Below, piece by piece: positions 8,015-16,876 of a DNA stretch of 54,849 nt. A model generated the notes under the pieces. That model was not told the origin of the DNA and searched no databases. It worked only from the letters and a program-made list of their open reading frames with translations. The DNA lies in assembly GCA_021811105.1 (NCBI GenBank), contig JAJZPM010000018.1, forward strand, positions 1 to 54,849. The letters are read 5' to 3'. Numbering within the stretch: the stretch's first letter is position 1; every line of letters begins with the position of its first letter. This DNA comes from Nitrospirota bacterium (lineage in GTDB: Bacteria; Nitrospirota; Thermodesulfovibrionia; Thermodesulfovibrionales; UBA6898). Made by a program: the position numbers and the translations under genes.

Positions 8015-9394
8015 ATGAAACCATATGACGTGATCATAATCGGCACAGGACCGGCCGGCATATTCGCCGCATTGGAACTGTTGCGGTCGTCGAAAAAAAA
8101 ACGCATCCTCATGATCGAAAAAGGCAAGGATATCGACAGACGCTCTTGTCCGGAAAAGATAAAGAACATATCCTGCACCGCCTGCAGGGAATGCGACCTT
8201 CTGAGCGGCTGGGGCGGCGCCGGGGCCTTCAGTGACGGCAAACTGAGTCTTTCTCCCGAGGTAGGCGGTTTCCTGTCTCGCTACATGGACAAAGACGAGG
8301 TAAGTGCCCTTATACAGTACGTGGACGACATTTATCTGAAATACGGCGCACCGGAAGAAATATTCGGCGGGGTTACCGAGGAAATCCGTGAAGTCGAAAG
8401 GCTCTCGGCGCGCAACGGTCTCGTCCTTGTACCGTCCCGGATCCGTCATATCGGCACAGACAGGTGCCGGACGCTTCTCAAGGCGATACGGGATGACGTC
8501 GACGGGGCCATCGATACCCTGTTTCAGACCGAGGCACAGAGCGCCATTGTCGAAAACGGAAAGTATCGGGGTGTTCGGCTGAAGGACGGCACCGAGATCG
8601 CTTCCGAATTCCTGATACTTGCTCCGGGACGAGAAGGTTCGCGGTGGCTCGAGGGGGAGTCGAAGAGACTCCGCCTGACCCTTCTGAAGAATCCTGTCGA
8701 TATCGGCGTGCGGGTGGAACTCCCTGCGCCGGTCTTTGAACCCCTCACCAAGATCACCTATGAGCCGAAACTCCTCTTTTACTCGAAAAGATTCGACGAT
8801 AAGGTCAGGACATTCTGCGTGAATCCTTACGGCGAGGTAGTCAAGGAATATCTTAAAGGAATATGGACCGTAAACGGCCATAGTTATGCCGAGAGAAAAA
8901 CGAACAACACGAACTTTGCCCTCCTCGTCAGCACCTTCTTCACCGAGCCCTTCGATCAGCCTATCTCGTACGGAAGGTATATCGCACAACTGGCAAACTT
9001 CCTGGGGAAAGGCGTCATCGTCCAGAGACTCGGCGACTTGATGTCCGGGAGAAGGTCGACTCACGAACGCATAGCAAAAGGCATCGTCCGGCCGACCCTT
9101 GCCGACGCGACGCCGGGCGATCTCAGCTTCGTGATACCTTACCGCTATCTCTGCGACATCCTGGAGATGCTCGAGGCGCTCGACCGGATAGCACCGGGCG
9201 TGAATTCGCGGCATACGCTTCTTTACGGGGTCGAAGTGAAATTCTATTCGATGCAGCTAAAACTTACCAATACGCTCGAGACCGAGGTTTCCAATGTATT
9301 CGCCGCGGGAGACGGCGCCGGCGTCAGCAGGGGTCTCATACAGGCCTCGGCTTCGGGTGTTGTCGCGGCCCGTGAAATCATCAGGAGGATATAG
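8015..9394 (+). CDS. FAD-dependent oxidoreductase (COG2509 type)
   Basis: 459 residues. The N-terminal Rossmann motif G-T-G-P-A-G-I-F-A-A (about 10-19) binds FAD, and the C-terminal A-A-G-D-G-A-G-V-S-R-G motif contacts the ribityl chain, as in the uncharacterised NAD(FAD)-utilising dehydrogenase family COG2509. A cysteine-containing stretch, C-T-A-C-R-E-C-D (about 55-62), followed by G-W-G-G-A-G-A-F-S-D-G-K is characteristic of this family. The substrate is unknown. It sits between surE and pcm, 10 bases after the former and about 6 bases before the likely TTG start of the latter. Confidence 0.88.
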   Translation: MKPYDVIIIGTGPAGIFAALELLRSSKKKRILMIEKGKDIDRRSCPEKIKNISCTACRECDLLSGWGGAGAFSDGKLSLSPEVGGFLSRYMDKDEVSALIQYVDDIYLKYGAPEEIFGGVTEEIREVERLSARNGLVLVPSRIRHIGTDRCRTLLKAIRDDVDGAIDTLFQTEAQSAIVENGKYRGVRLKDGTEIASEFLILAPGREGSRWLEGESKRLRLTLLKNPVDIGVRVELPAPVFEPLTKITYEPKLLFYSKRFDDKVRTFCVNPYGEVVKEYLKGIWTVNGHSYAERKTNNTNFALLVSTFFTEPFDQPISYGRYIAQLANFLGKGVIVQRLGDLMSGRRSTHERIAKGIVRPTLADATPGDLSFVIPYRYLCDILEMLEALDRIAPGVNSRHTLLYGVEVKFYSMQLKLTNTLETEVSNVFAAGDGAGVSRGLIQASASGVVAAREIIRRI

Positions 9395-9400
9395 CGCCCC

Positions 9401-10048
9401 TTGGACTACGCGGAAATAAGAGAATGGATGGTCTCCACCCAGCTTGTCCCCCGGGGAATCAGGGACAGAAGGGTCCTTGACGCGATGAAACGGGTACCTA
9501 GGCATCTTTTTGTCGACCACTCGATGGCGTACCGGGCTTACGATGACTCTGCACTGCCTATCGGCGAGGGGCAAACGATCTCGCAGCCTTATATGGTTGC
9601 GGTCATGACAGAGCTTCTTGAACTCACCGGGGATGAAAAGGTGCTCGAGATCGGGACCGGGTCGGGATACCAGGCCGCCGTTCTTGCCGAACTTGCAAAG
9701 GAAGTATTTACGATCGAGCGGGTCGCTCCCCTTGCCGAGGCTGCGATGCAACGTCTGAGGGAACTATTCTATCAGAACGTGCAGGTAAGGATGGGAGACG
9801 GCAGTCTCGGATGGCCCGAAGAAGCCCCTTTCGACCGCATCATCATTACCGCGGCCTCGCCGAAAATTCCGGCCCCCCTTATGGATCAGCTTTCGAATTA
9901 CGGCATTGTTGTCGTGCCGGTCGGCGGAAGATATTCCCAGCAACTGCTGAAGCTCAAAAAAAAAGATAAAGGGGTCCAGGAGGAATACCACACTCCCTGC
10001 GTCTTCGTACCCCTTATCGGCGAGTACGGCTGGAAAGAAGGGGAATAA
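9401..10048 (+). CDS. pcm: Protein-L-isoaspartate O-methyltransferase
   Basis: Methylates L-isoaspartyl residues of age-damaged proteins using S-adenosylmethionine, initiating their repair. 215 residues. S-A-M-binding motif I is V-L-E-I-G-T-G-S-G-Y-Q-A-A-V, preceded by the family segment G-E-G-Q-T-I-S-Q-P-Y-M-V-A. The likely start is TTG 9401, with an AGGAGG 12 bases upstream overlapping the end of the preceding gene. ATG 9428 is a weaker alternative that would cut into the conserved N-terminus. Confidence 0.96.
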   Translation: MDYAEIREWMVSTQLVPRGIRDRRVLDAMKRVPRHLFVDHSMAYRAYDDSALPIGEGQTISQPYMVAVMTELLELTGDEKVLEIGTGSGYQAAVLAELAKEVFTIERVAPLAEAAMQRLRELFYQNVQVRMGDGSLGWPEEAPFDRIIITAASPKIPAPLMDQLSNYGIVVVPVGGRYSQQLLKLKKKDKGVQEEYHTPCVFVPLIGEYGWKEGE

Positions 10049-10135
10049 CCGGAACGTCCTCAATAAGCATTGCCCCGTCCCAGAAGCATCACGATCGCCA
10101 TCTAGACGGCATTTTCCCTCACTCTGATAACAGAA

Positions 10136-10164
10136 TTGACCTGTTCTCTTAGTTGCTTTATGGA
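10136..10164 (+). promoter_or_regulatory. Candidate sigma-70-type promoter upstream of the DUF4388 gene
   Basis: TTGACC (10136-10141) and TATGGA (10159-10164) with a 17-base spacer, in a 170-base intergenic region that turns AT-rich. Fits a new transcript starting before 10219. Confidence 0.4.
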
Positions 10165-10218
10165 TCGATTTATCATATTATTATCTATTATTTTACATTA
10201 TCGCGGTAAGGAGCGGCA

Positions 10219-10743
10219 GTGGGCCTGATCAAGGGCGATCTCGGCGCGATGTATCTCTCAGATCTTCTGCAGTGGATCGAACTCTGCGGCAAGGCGGGGA
10301 CCGTCACGATCCGGGCTAATGGGATCGCAAAAAGATTATATTTTGCGGCCGGAAGGTTGATCTTCGTGTCCTCGGAGAAAGAGGGTGAGCGCCTCGGAGA
10401 ATACCTCCACAGGAGCTCGCACGTTGATATAGGAAGAATCAGGACAGCGCTATTTGAGGCGCAGACCATGAAGATCCCTTTTACGCAGCGGCTGCTCAAG
10501 ATGCATTATTTTACCCCTTCGGGGCTGAAAGACGTCATCCGGACACATGCGACTGAAATCCTGCTTGATGCCTTTCGATGGACGGACGGCGAATTCGAAT
10601 TTGACCCGGGCGCCCTGCCGCCGGCCGTCCTCGGGGGTCCGATTAAGCTCGATATGCCGGTGGGACGGTTTCTTGAGATTCTCGAGGCGTCAGGCTCGGT
10701 GATTCAAAAAGAGAACGTGACGTACTATTTCAGGATCAAATAA
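10219..10743 (+). CDS. DUF4388 (PATAN-like) domain protein
   Basis: 174 residues. The N-terminal half (about 1-95) matches DUF4388: the opening G-L-I-K-G-D-L-G-A-M-Y-L-S-D-L-L-Q-W and G-R-L-I-F are typical. These domains occur in regulatory proteins of delta-proteobacteria and Nitrospirota, often fused to receiver or GTPase-activating modules. The C-terminal half has the R-W-T-D-G-E-F-E-F pattern also seen in the family. No catalytic motif or membrane segment. GTG start with an AAGGAG site 7 bases before it. Molecular role unknown; a scaffold or regulator is plausible. Confidence 0.82.
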   Translation: MGLIKGDLGAMYLSDLLQWIELCGKAGTVTIRANGIAKRLYFAAGRLIFVSSEKEGERLGEYLHRSSHVDIGRIRTALFEAQTMKIPFTQRLLKMHYFTPSGLKDVIRTHATEILLDAFRWTDGEFEFDPGALPPAVLGGPIKLDMPVGRFLEILEASGSVIQKENVTYYFRIK

Positions 10744-10803
10744 CCTGAGCGCGATGACTTCTCTGCTCGCGGCATCGACAGGTATTCAAAGGGAGGGAAC
10801 ACG

Positions 10804-12177
10804 TTGAAAAAACCCTGGGCTGGCAGGTTTACAGACACGACGTCGGAGTTGGTCGAAGCCTTCACGGAATCCATCTCCTATGACAGGAGGCTCTGGAGGC
10901 AGGATATCGCGGGAAGTATCGTCCACGCAAGGATGCTGGGCAGGCAGGGTATCATCCCCAAGAAAGACGCCGAAGCTATAGTAAAAGGTCTCGAAGAGAT
11001 CGCCTCGGAGATCGGGGCGGGAAGGTTCAGGTTCAGCACGGCGCTGGAAGACATTCATATGAATATCGAAGCGGCGCTGATAAAGAAAATCGGCCCTGCG
11101 GGCAAGAAGCTACATACCGCACGTTCAAGAAACGACCAGGTCGCACTTGACCTCAGACTTTATCTGAGGGAAGAGACCGAAGGCGCCATCTCTTCCCTCA
11201 GGAACCTCCAGAGGACGATGCTGAAGATCTGCGAGCGCCACCTCGAGGCGATCATGCCGGGGTATACCCACACCCAGAGGGCCCAGCCCGTTTTACTGTC
11301 CCACCATCTGCTTGCGTACGTGGAAATGTTCCAGCGCGACAGGGAGCGGTTTGCGGACGCACTGGACCGCATCAATGTTTTGCCGCTGGGTGCATGCGCG
11401 CTGGCCGGAACGACATTGCCCATCGACAGGGCATATGTCGCCAAGGCGCTCGGTTTCCGCCGTGTCTCCGGCAACAGCATCGATGCAGTATCGGACAGGG
11501 ATTATGTACTGGAATTCCTGTCCTGCGCTTCCCTCTGTCTGATGCATCTGTCGCGCCTGGCCGAGGAATTCGTCCTCTGGTCGACCGAGGAGTTCGGGAT
11601 GATAGAGATCTCCGACAGATTTACAACGGGGTCAAGTATCATGCCTCAAAAGAAAAACCCCGATGTCGCGGAACTCATACGGGGGAAGACCGGAAAAGTT
11701 TACGGGAACCTTATCGCCGTCCTCACCCTCATGAAGGGGTTGCCGCTTTCGTATAACCGCGACATGCAGGAAGACAAGCCCTCCCTCTTCGAGGCCGCCG
11801 ACACGCTGAAGTCCTGTCTGGCGGTCATGGAGGCGATGCTTCCCGAGGTGCGTTTCAACACCGGACGGATGAGCGCCACAGCGGAAAAAGGGTATTCGAC
11901 GGCCACTGACCTGGCCGAGTATCTCGTGAGAAAAGGCGTCCCCTTCAGGGAGGCTCATGAGATCACCGGCAAGGTAGTACTGTATTGCATTACCCACGGG
12001 AAAAACCTTCTCTCGCTTGATCTGAAGGAACTGGAATCTTTTTCCCCTTTTATCGCGAAAGACGTCTACCCTTTCTTGGATCCTTCCCAGTCTGTGAAGT
12101 CGCGACGCTCCTATGGAGGGACCGCACCCTCCGAGGTGAGAAGACAGATCAGACAGTACCGGAAGATTCTTGCCTGA
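10804..12177 (+). CDS. argH: Argininosuccinate lyase
   Basis: Cleaves argininosuccinate to arginine and fumarate, the last step of arginine synthesis. 457 residues. The fumarase/aspartase superfamily signature G-S-S-I-M-P-Q-K-K-N-P-D is present, along with H-T-A-R-S-R-N-D-Q and H-T-H/T-Q-R-A-Q-P segments that line the active site. TTG start at 10804 with GGGAGGG six bases upstream. No other arginine gene is adjacent; argC and argJ lie about 37 kb away. The stop overlaps the upstream TTG alternative of the following lipoprotein gene, and the likely ATG of that gene is one base after the stop. Confidence 0.97.
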   Translation: MKKPWAGRFTDTTSELVEAFTESISYDRRLWRQDIAGSIVHARMLGRQGIIPKKDAEAIVKGLEEIASEIGAGRFRFSTALEDIHMNIEAALIKKIGPAGKKLHTARSRNDQVALDLRLYLREETEGAISSLRNLQRTMLKICERHLEAIMPGYTHTQRAQPVLLSHHLLAYVEMFQRDRERFADALDRINVLPLGACALAGTTLPIDRAYVAKALGFRRVSGNSIDAVSDRDYVLEFLSCASLCLMHLSRLAEEFVLWSTEEFGMIEISDRFTTGSSIMPQKKNPDVAELIRGKTGKVYGNLIAVLTLMKGLPLSYNRDMQEDKPSLFEAADTLKSCLAVMEAMLPEVRFNTGRMSATAEKGYSTATDLAEYLVRKGVPFREAHEITGKVVLYCITHGKNLLSLDLKELESFSPFIAKDVYPFLDPSQSVKSRRSYGGTAPSEVRRQIRQYRKILA

Positions 12178-12178
12178 G

Positions 12179-13135
12179 ATGCGCATGCGCAAAAGGCATT
12201 TCGCCCTTTCCGGACCGCCGGCCGTACTTCTTCTTCTTTGCTTACTCTTCGGCATTTCTTCCTGCGGAAAGAAGGGCGCCCTCACCCTCGTATCCCATGA
12301 AAAACCGGCGGCCCCTTCCCACCTCACCGCCCACCACAGGGAAGGCGTGATCATACTGTCATGGGATTTCCCGGCAGAAAAAGAGAGGGAGGTCGCGGGC
12401 TTCATTACTCTGAGGGCCACGGAAGGGGAGTTTGAAAAAATTGCTTCCCTGGACAGCAGGTCCCGCTCCTTTCGCGATACCACCTTTAAGGAGGGGACGA
12501 ACTATCGCTATGAGGTCCTGACAAGGAACCTTGCGGGAATACTCAGCGATGCCTCGGACGTTGTGGCCCTTATCCCCTTCCCCGGACCCATGCCCCCGAG
12601 AGAAATAACTTCGCGGATCATCGGTGATTCCGTGGTCTTGTCCTGGGAAAAGACCGGTGTCAAAACATTGTACAACGTCTACAGGACCTTTTCGAAAGGG
12701 GTATACGGTCCCGCGCCGCTGAATACCTTCCCACTTGGGGACAACGCCTTTCACGATATTTTTTTTATCGACAGGCCCGTCTACTACACCATCCGCAGTC
12801 TGTCCGAGAACCTGGATGAAGGACCGCCGTCTGCGGAATTTGCGGTGGACCCCGGACAGCTTGTTCCGCCGGCCCCGCAGGACCTCCGCTGTTTTGTGAT
12901 GCCGGACAGGATAGATCTCTCCTGGAAAGAACCGCAGGCAGCGTGGGTCACCGGCTTCAGAGTATACAGAAAAATCGGGTCCGAAGAGTATGCACTGATC
13001 GGCGAAACCCAGATCCCCTCCTTCGTCGACATGTACAATCCCTCACTGAATAGGGACTATCGCGTCACTGTGCTCGGACCTTCAAGAGAGGGGCCGCCCA
13101 CGGAAATAGTCGGCGCGTGCAGGAATCCGGAATGA
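12179..13135 (+). CDS. LptM-like N-terminus fused to fibronectin type III domains, lipoprotein
   Basis: About 318 residues. A hydrophobic signal with lipobox G-I-S-S-C is followed immediately by G-K-K-G-A-L, very close to the C-G-x-K-G-P-L motif that opens LptM (YifL), the small lipoprotein that assists LptD maturation. In proteobacteria lptM lies directly behind or near argH and before lysA, so both position and motif agree. Instead of ending after some 60 residues, this protein continues with about three fibronectin type III-like domains (W-D-F, W-E-K and W-K-E strands around residues 65, 160 and 260). lysA is not adjacent. Start chosen at ATG 12179; TTG 12170 and ATG 12185 are possible. 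Expected in the periplasm, lipid-anchored. Function in LPS assembly is inference. Confidence 0.75.
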   Translation: MRMRKRHFALSGPPAVLLLLCLLFGISSCGKKGALTLVSHEKPAAPSHLTAHHREGVIILSWDFPAEKEREVAGFITLRATEGEFEKIASLDSRSRSFRDTTFKEGTNYRYEVLTRNLAGILSDASDVVALIPFPGPMPPREITSRIIGDSVVLSWEKTGVKTLYNVYRTFSKGVYGPAPLNTFPLGDNAFHDIFFIDRPVYYTIRSLSENLDEGPPSAEFAVDPGQLVPPAPQDLRCFVMPDRIDLSWKEPQAAWVTGFRVYRKIGSEEYALIGETQIPSFVDMYNPSLNRDYRVTVLGPSREGPPTEIVGACRNPE

Positions 13136-13304
13136 CCTTGGACGGTGCCTTTTGGGGAGTGATTAATTGTTCCCGGATGATGTATAGTATTGATGTGGAT
13201 GCTTTTTTTGTTCGTCCAGCACTTCACGAGAACCGTTCTGACAGGCGGTCCCGGCGGCCGCAACCCGCGCCGCTCCCGGGTCGGGACACACCATACAACA
13301 TATA

Positions 13305-15476
13305 ATGTATACCATGCAAAAATCGCTTCGATTGCTGGCTATCGAGGATTCAGAGGAAGACGTTATACTCCTGACGCGCGAACTTAGGGCGGGAGGATAC
13401 GAACCCGACTGGGAACGCGTCGAAACTGCAGAAGCAATGAAATCCGCAATAGCCCAAAAGCAATGGGATATCATCATCTCCGATTACATCATGCCGCAAT
13501 TCAGCGGACTGGATGCGCTGGATCTCGTGAAGCAAAGCGGGATCGATATTCCGTTCATCATCGTGTCCGGAAAAATAGGAGAAGACATTGCGGTGGAAGC
13601 GATGAAGGCCGGAGCTCATGATTACATCGTAAAGGGGAATCTGGCAAGACTTGTTCCTGCTGTGGAGAGGGAGCTTCGTGAAGCCGAGACGAGGAAGGCC
13701 CGCAGGCTTGCGGAAGAAGAACTGAAACGTTATCGGGAACACCTCGAGGAACTTGTCGCCAGCCGTACGGACGAACTGAAAGGCGCAAATGAACAGTTAC
13801 AGCTGGAGATCGCCGACCGGAAGATGGCGGAAGATGCCCTCCGCAAGGCGGTCAAGAGGGCAAACGACGAAAAGGCAAAGTCGGACGCGATCATCGCGGC
13901 GCTTGGCGACGGCATCGTCATCCAGGACAGAGAATACAGGATCACCTATCAGAACCGTATCCATAAAAAGCTTATCGGTGACCAGGTCGGCCAATATTGT
14001 TATATTGCATACCGCTCCAGTGGAGACGTCTGCGAAGACTGCCCGATCGAGATGTCGTTCGACGACGGAAGGATCCACAAAGCCGAAAGGACAATCAAGA
14101 CCGACAAAGGCGTGCTGAACATAGAAGTAACTGCTTCCCCGCTTCGCGACGCGACCGGAGAGATCATCTCGGGTATCGAGGTTGTCCGGGACGTGACCGA
14201 GCGAAGGAAGATGGAGAACGAGTTGAGGGAACACCGCGACCACCTCGACCTGCTCGTGAAGGAGCGCACCGCCGAACTGAGCAAAGTCAACAGGGAACTC
14301 AGGGCGGAGATCATGCGACGGATACAGATGGAGAAGGACCTGATCGAGAGCCAGCGTTTCGTCCATCGCATAGCTGACGCCACTCCGAACATACTTTATC
14401 TTTATGACGTCATAGAAAACAAGAACATTTACGTGAATTCGATAGTCAAGGAGGTCCTCGGCTACTCGCCTGAAGCGATCAAGAAGATGAAGAGCGCGTT
14501 TTTCAAGACCCTTCTCCATCCGGACGACCTGTCTGTCGTCGAATCGATGGCAGACAGGTTTCTGAAGGCAAAAGACGGGGACATCATCGAATCGGAATAC
14601 CGGCTGAAGAACGCAAAGGGAGAGTGGCGCTGGTTCTACAGCAGGGACATTGTTTTCAAGAGGACGTCTGACGGTCTCCTGAAGCTCATCCTCGGCATTT
14701 CGCAGGACGTCACCGAACGCAGGGTGGTGGAACAGGAACTGAAGAACTCCCGTGAACAACTGCGTATTCTCCTGGCCCATCTGCAGTCGGTGAGGGAAGA
14801 CGAAAGGACCAGGATATCGAGGGAGATCCATGATGAGCTGGGCCAGTCGCTTACCGCCCTGAAGATTGACCTGTCCTGGCTGCTGAAGCGGCTGAACAAG
14901 GAGCAAAAACCCCTCGTGGAGAAGGCCAAACTGATGTCGAATCTGATCGACATGAACATACAGACCGTCAAGCGTATCTCGGCGGAGCTTCGGCCGGGAC
15001 TTCTCGACGATCTCGGTCTGCCCGCGGCCTTCGAGTGGCAGGCCGAAGATTTTCAAAAGAGAACGGGTATTCATTGTGAGGTAAAGATCCGGCCCGAAGA
15101 CATCGCGCTCGACAGGAACCTTTCGACTGCGATATTCCGCATCTTTCAGGAGACGCTCACCAATGTCGTGCGGCATGCCAAGGCGAGGAATGTCAGCGTG
15201 ACCCTGACAAAAAAGAGAGAAGAGTTTCTCCTCGAGGTGAAAGACGACGGGAAAGGCATTACGGAGAAACAGATTTCGAGTCCGAAATCGATCGGGTTAA
15301 TAGGCATGAGGGAACGGGTGCATTTCTTCGGCGGCGGCGTGAAGATCAGCGGGAAGAAAGATAAAGGGACCGTGGTGACGGTGACTATTCCCATAAAGAA
15401 GGCGGCGGAAAGCATCGGCGCGCCTTCTGCAGACATGCCCGCAAAGAGTCGGCCCGTGATCGGAGGGAGGGCGTGA
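13305..15476 (+). CDS. REC-PAS-PAS NarL-type histidine kinase
   Basis: 723 residues, no membrane helix. Domains in order: receiver (about 5-125, phospho-acceptor D60), coiled coil (about 130-185), PAS (about 190-300) ending in a PAC segment, second coiled coil, second PAS with PAC (about 350-475), and a HisKA_3 dimerisation domain with acceptor H509 in I-S-R-E-I-H-D-E-L-G-Q. A HATPase_c domain with D-D-G-K-G and G-L-I-G-M-R-E-R follows. The first PAS has cysteines C232, C243 and C246 in a C-x10-C-x2-C-P pattern that could hold a redox cofactor. The cytoplasmic location and receiver input suggest integration of an upstream phosphorelay with an internal redox or metabolic signal. The stop overlaps the GTG of its partner regulator. 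Confidence 0.93.
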   Translation: MYTMQKSLRLLAIEDSEEDVILLTRELRAGGYEPDWERVETAEAMKSAIAQKQWDIIISDYIMPQFSGLDALDLVKQSGIDIPFIIVSGKIGEDIAVEAMKAGAHDYIVKGNLARLVPAVERELREAETRKARRLAEEELKRYREHLEELVASRTDELKGANEQLQLEIADRKMAEDALRKAVKRANDEKAKSDAIIAALGDGIVIQDREYRITYQNRIHKKLIGDQVGQYCYIAYRSSGDVCEDCPIEMSFDDGRIHKAERTIKTDKGVLNIEVTASPLRDATGEIISGIEVVRDVTERRKMENELREHRDHLDLLVKERTAELSKVNRELRAEIMRRIQMEKDLIESQRFVHRIADATPNILYLYDVIENKNIYVNSIVKEVLGYSPEAIKKMKSAFFKTLLHPDDLSVVESMADRFLKAKDGDIIESEYRLKNAKGEWRWFYSRDIVFKRTSDGLLKLILGISQDVTERRVVEQELKNSREQLRILLAHLQSVREDERTRISREIHDELGQSLTALKIDLSWLLKRLNKEQKPLVEKAKLMSNLIDMNIQTVKRISAELRPGLLDDLGLPAAFEWQAEDFQKRTGIHCEVKIRPEDIALDRNLSTAIFRIFQETLTNVVRHAKARNVSVTLTKKREEFLLEVKDDGKGITEKQISSPKSIGLIGMRERVHFFGGGVKISGKKDKGTVVTVTIPIKKAAESIGAPSADMPAKSRPVIGGRA

Positions 15477-16105
15477 TCAGGATACTGATCGCCGACGATC
15501 ACAGGATCGTTCGTGAGGGGCTAAAGCAGATCCTCGCCGAAACCCCTGACATGATCGTGGTGGATGAGGCGAGTAACGGACAGGAGGTTCTCGGCAAGGT
15601 ATGGGAAAACGACCACGACGTCGTACTTCTGGACATCTCCATGCCGGGACGGAGCGGTCTCGACATTCTGAAACAGCTCAAAAACGAGCGGCCGAAGCTC
15701 GCAGTCCTTGTGCTGAGCATGTACTCTGAAGAACAGTATGCGATTAGGGCACTAAGGGCCGGCGCCTCGGGATATATGACGAAGGAAAGCGCACCGGATG
15801 AGTTGATCGAGGCGATAAGGAAAGTATCGACGGGCAGAAAATACATAAGCCCTACGGTAGCCGAGAAATTGGCCGTCAGTCTCGAGGCGAACGACGAAAG
15901 GCCTGCCCACGAAAATCTTTCCGACCGCGAGTATCAGGTGATGTGCATGATTGCCTCCGGCAAGACGATCAAGACCATTGCGGATGAACTGTCACTCAGC
16001 GTCAAGACGGTCAGCACCTACCGCACCCGTATCCTCGAGAAGATGCGGATGAAGAACAACGCGGAATTGACGCATTACTCAATACAGAACCGTCTGGTAG
16101 AATAG
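15473..16105 (+). CDS. NarL/FixJ-family response regulator
   Basis: 210 residues: receiver domain (1-120, phosphorylatable D54 in V-L-L-D-I-S-M-P-G) and a LuxR-type helix-turn-helix (about 145-205; L-S-D-R-E-Y-Q-V and T-V-S-T-Y-R motifs). GTG start overlaps the TGA of the kinase gene (GTGA), so the two are translationally coupled and are almost certainly a cognate pair. Targets are not identifiable from the sequence. Confidence 0.95.
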   Translation: MIRILIADDHRIVREGLKQILAETPDMIVVDEASNGQEVLGKVWENDHDVVLLDISMPGRSGLDILKQLKNERPKLAVLVLSMYSEEQYAIRALRAGASGYMTKESAPDELIEAIRKVSTGRKYISPTVAEKLAVSLEANDERPAHENLSDREYQVMCMIASGKTIKTIADELSLSVKTVSTYRTRILEKMRMKNNAELTHYSIQNRLVE

Positions 16106-16153
16106 CGGAAAGCCATTGACAGGAACGCGCCGGTTGGATTACGCTTAAAGGGG

Positions 16154-16197
16154 GCCGGCACACCCTGCGTACAGGGGGAAAAATAAAGATTGCCGGC
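16154..16197 (+). promoter_or_regulatory. Structured 5' leader of gmhA
   Basis: A perfect 7-bp outer stem (GCCGGCA 16154-16160 / TGCCGGC 16191-16197) encloses a perfect 5-bp hairpin (CCCTG 16163-16167, loop CGTA, CAGGG 16172-16176). It ends 15 bases before the gmhA ATG, which has no recognisable Shine-Dalgarno. Possible translational control element; it matches no riboswitch class I know. Confidence 0.4.
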
Positions 16198-16212
16198 AGT
16201 CTGCATGATCCG

Positions 16213-16797
16213 ATGAAAGAAAAGATCCTTAGAGAATTCAAAGAGAGCATTTCCGTCAAGGAAAAATTCATCCAGGAGCACCTGGACACCGTCATAGAGG
16301 TGTCGAAGGCGATCGCCAACGCCTTCAATGAAGGCAATAAACTGATTCTCTTCGGAAACGGCGGAAGCTCGACTGATGCGTCGCACATCGCCGCGGAGTT
16401 CGTCAACAGGTTCAAGCGGGAGCGGCCGGGACTCCCCGCGATCGCCCTGAATACGGACATGGCGGTCATTACGTCAATCGCCAATGATTACGATTACTCC
16501 GAAATTTTTTCCCGCCAGCTGAAATCTCTGGCGGTTGAAGGCGATATCGTGGTCGCCATCACCACAAGCGGTCATTCCTCAAATGTCCTGAAAGCGATGG
16601 AAGTGGCGAAAAAGAAGAAGCTCAAGTCGATTCTCTTCACCGGCGCAAAAGGTGAAAAAATCGCGGCCAAGTCAACCTTCTCGTTTGTCGTACCGTCGGA
16701 CAATACCCCGAGAATACAGGAAACGCATATCACGCTGGGGCACGTCCTCTGCCTCATGGTCGAGGAAATACTGTTTGAAGAACCCCGCAAGAAGTAA
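16213..16797 (+). CDS. gmhA: Phosphoheptose isomerase (SIS domain)
   Basis: Converts sedoheptulose 7-phosphate to D-glycero-D-manno-heptose 7-phosphate, the entry to ADP-heptose for LPS core or S-layer glycans. 194 residues. The SIS fold has F-G-N-G-G-S-S-T-D-A-S-H (about 48-59) and T-T-S-G-H-S-S-N-V (about 117-125) for phosphosugar binding. The C-terminal I-Q-E-T-H-I-T-L-G-H carries the family's catalytic or metal residues. No other heptose gene is in the window. Preceded by a structured leader and a 107-base gap, so it may have its own control rather than belong to the two-component operon. Confidence 0.93.
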   Translation: MKEKILREFKESISVKEKFIQEHLDTVIEVSKAIANAFNEGNKLILFGNGGSSTDASHIAAEFVNRFKRERPGLPAIALNTDMAVITSIANDYDYSEIFSRQLKSLAVEGDIVVAITTSGHSSNVLKAMEVAKKKKLKSILFTGAKGEKIAAKSTFSFVVPSDNTPRIQETHITLGHVLCLMVEEILFEEPRKK

Positions 16798-16876
16798 TAA
16801 TGGGCCGACGATATCGGGAATAGACCAGTGCAGCGATTAGAACCGTAATATCAGAAATAGATTCGAGATTTGAGGT

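Noticed and set aside
7973-9214. 413-codon minus-strand open frame opposite the FAD oxidoreductase
   Set aside because: Antisense shadow of a conserved gene.
13136-13304. GC-rich partial dyads upstream of the kinase gene
   Set aside because: Pairs are short and discontinuous (GGCGGC / GCCGC), with no loop or T-run that suggests a defined element.
13797-15176. 459-codon minus-strand open frame opposite the NarL-type kinase
   Set aside because: Antisense to a clear multi-domain kinase; no recognisable motif.
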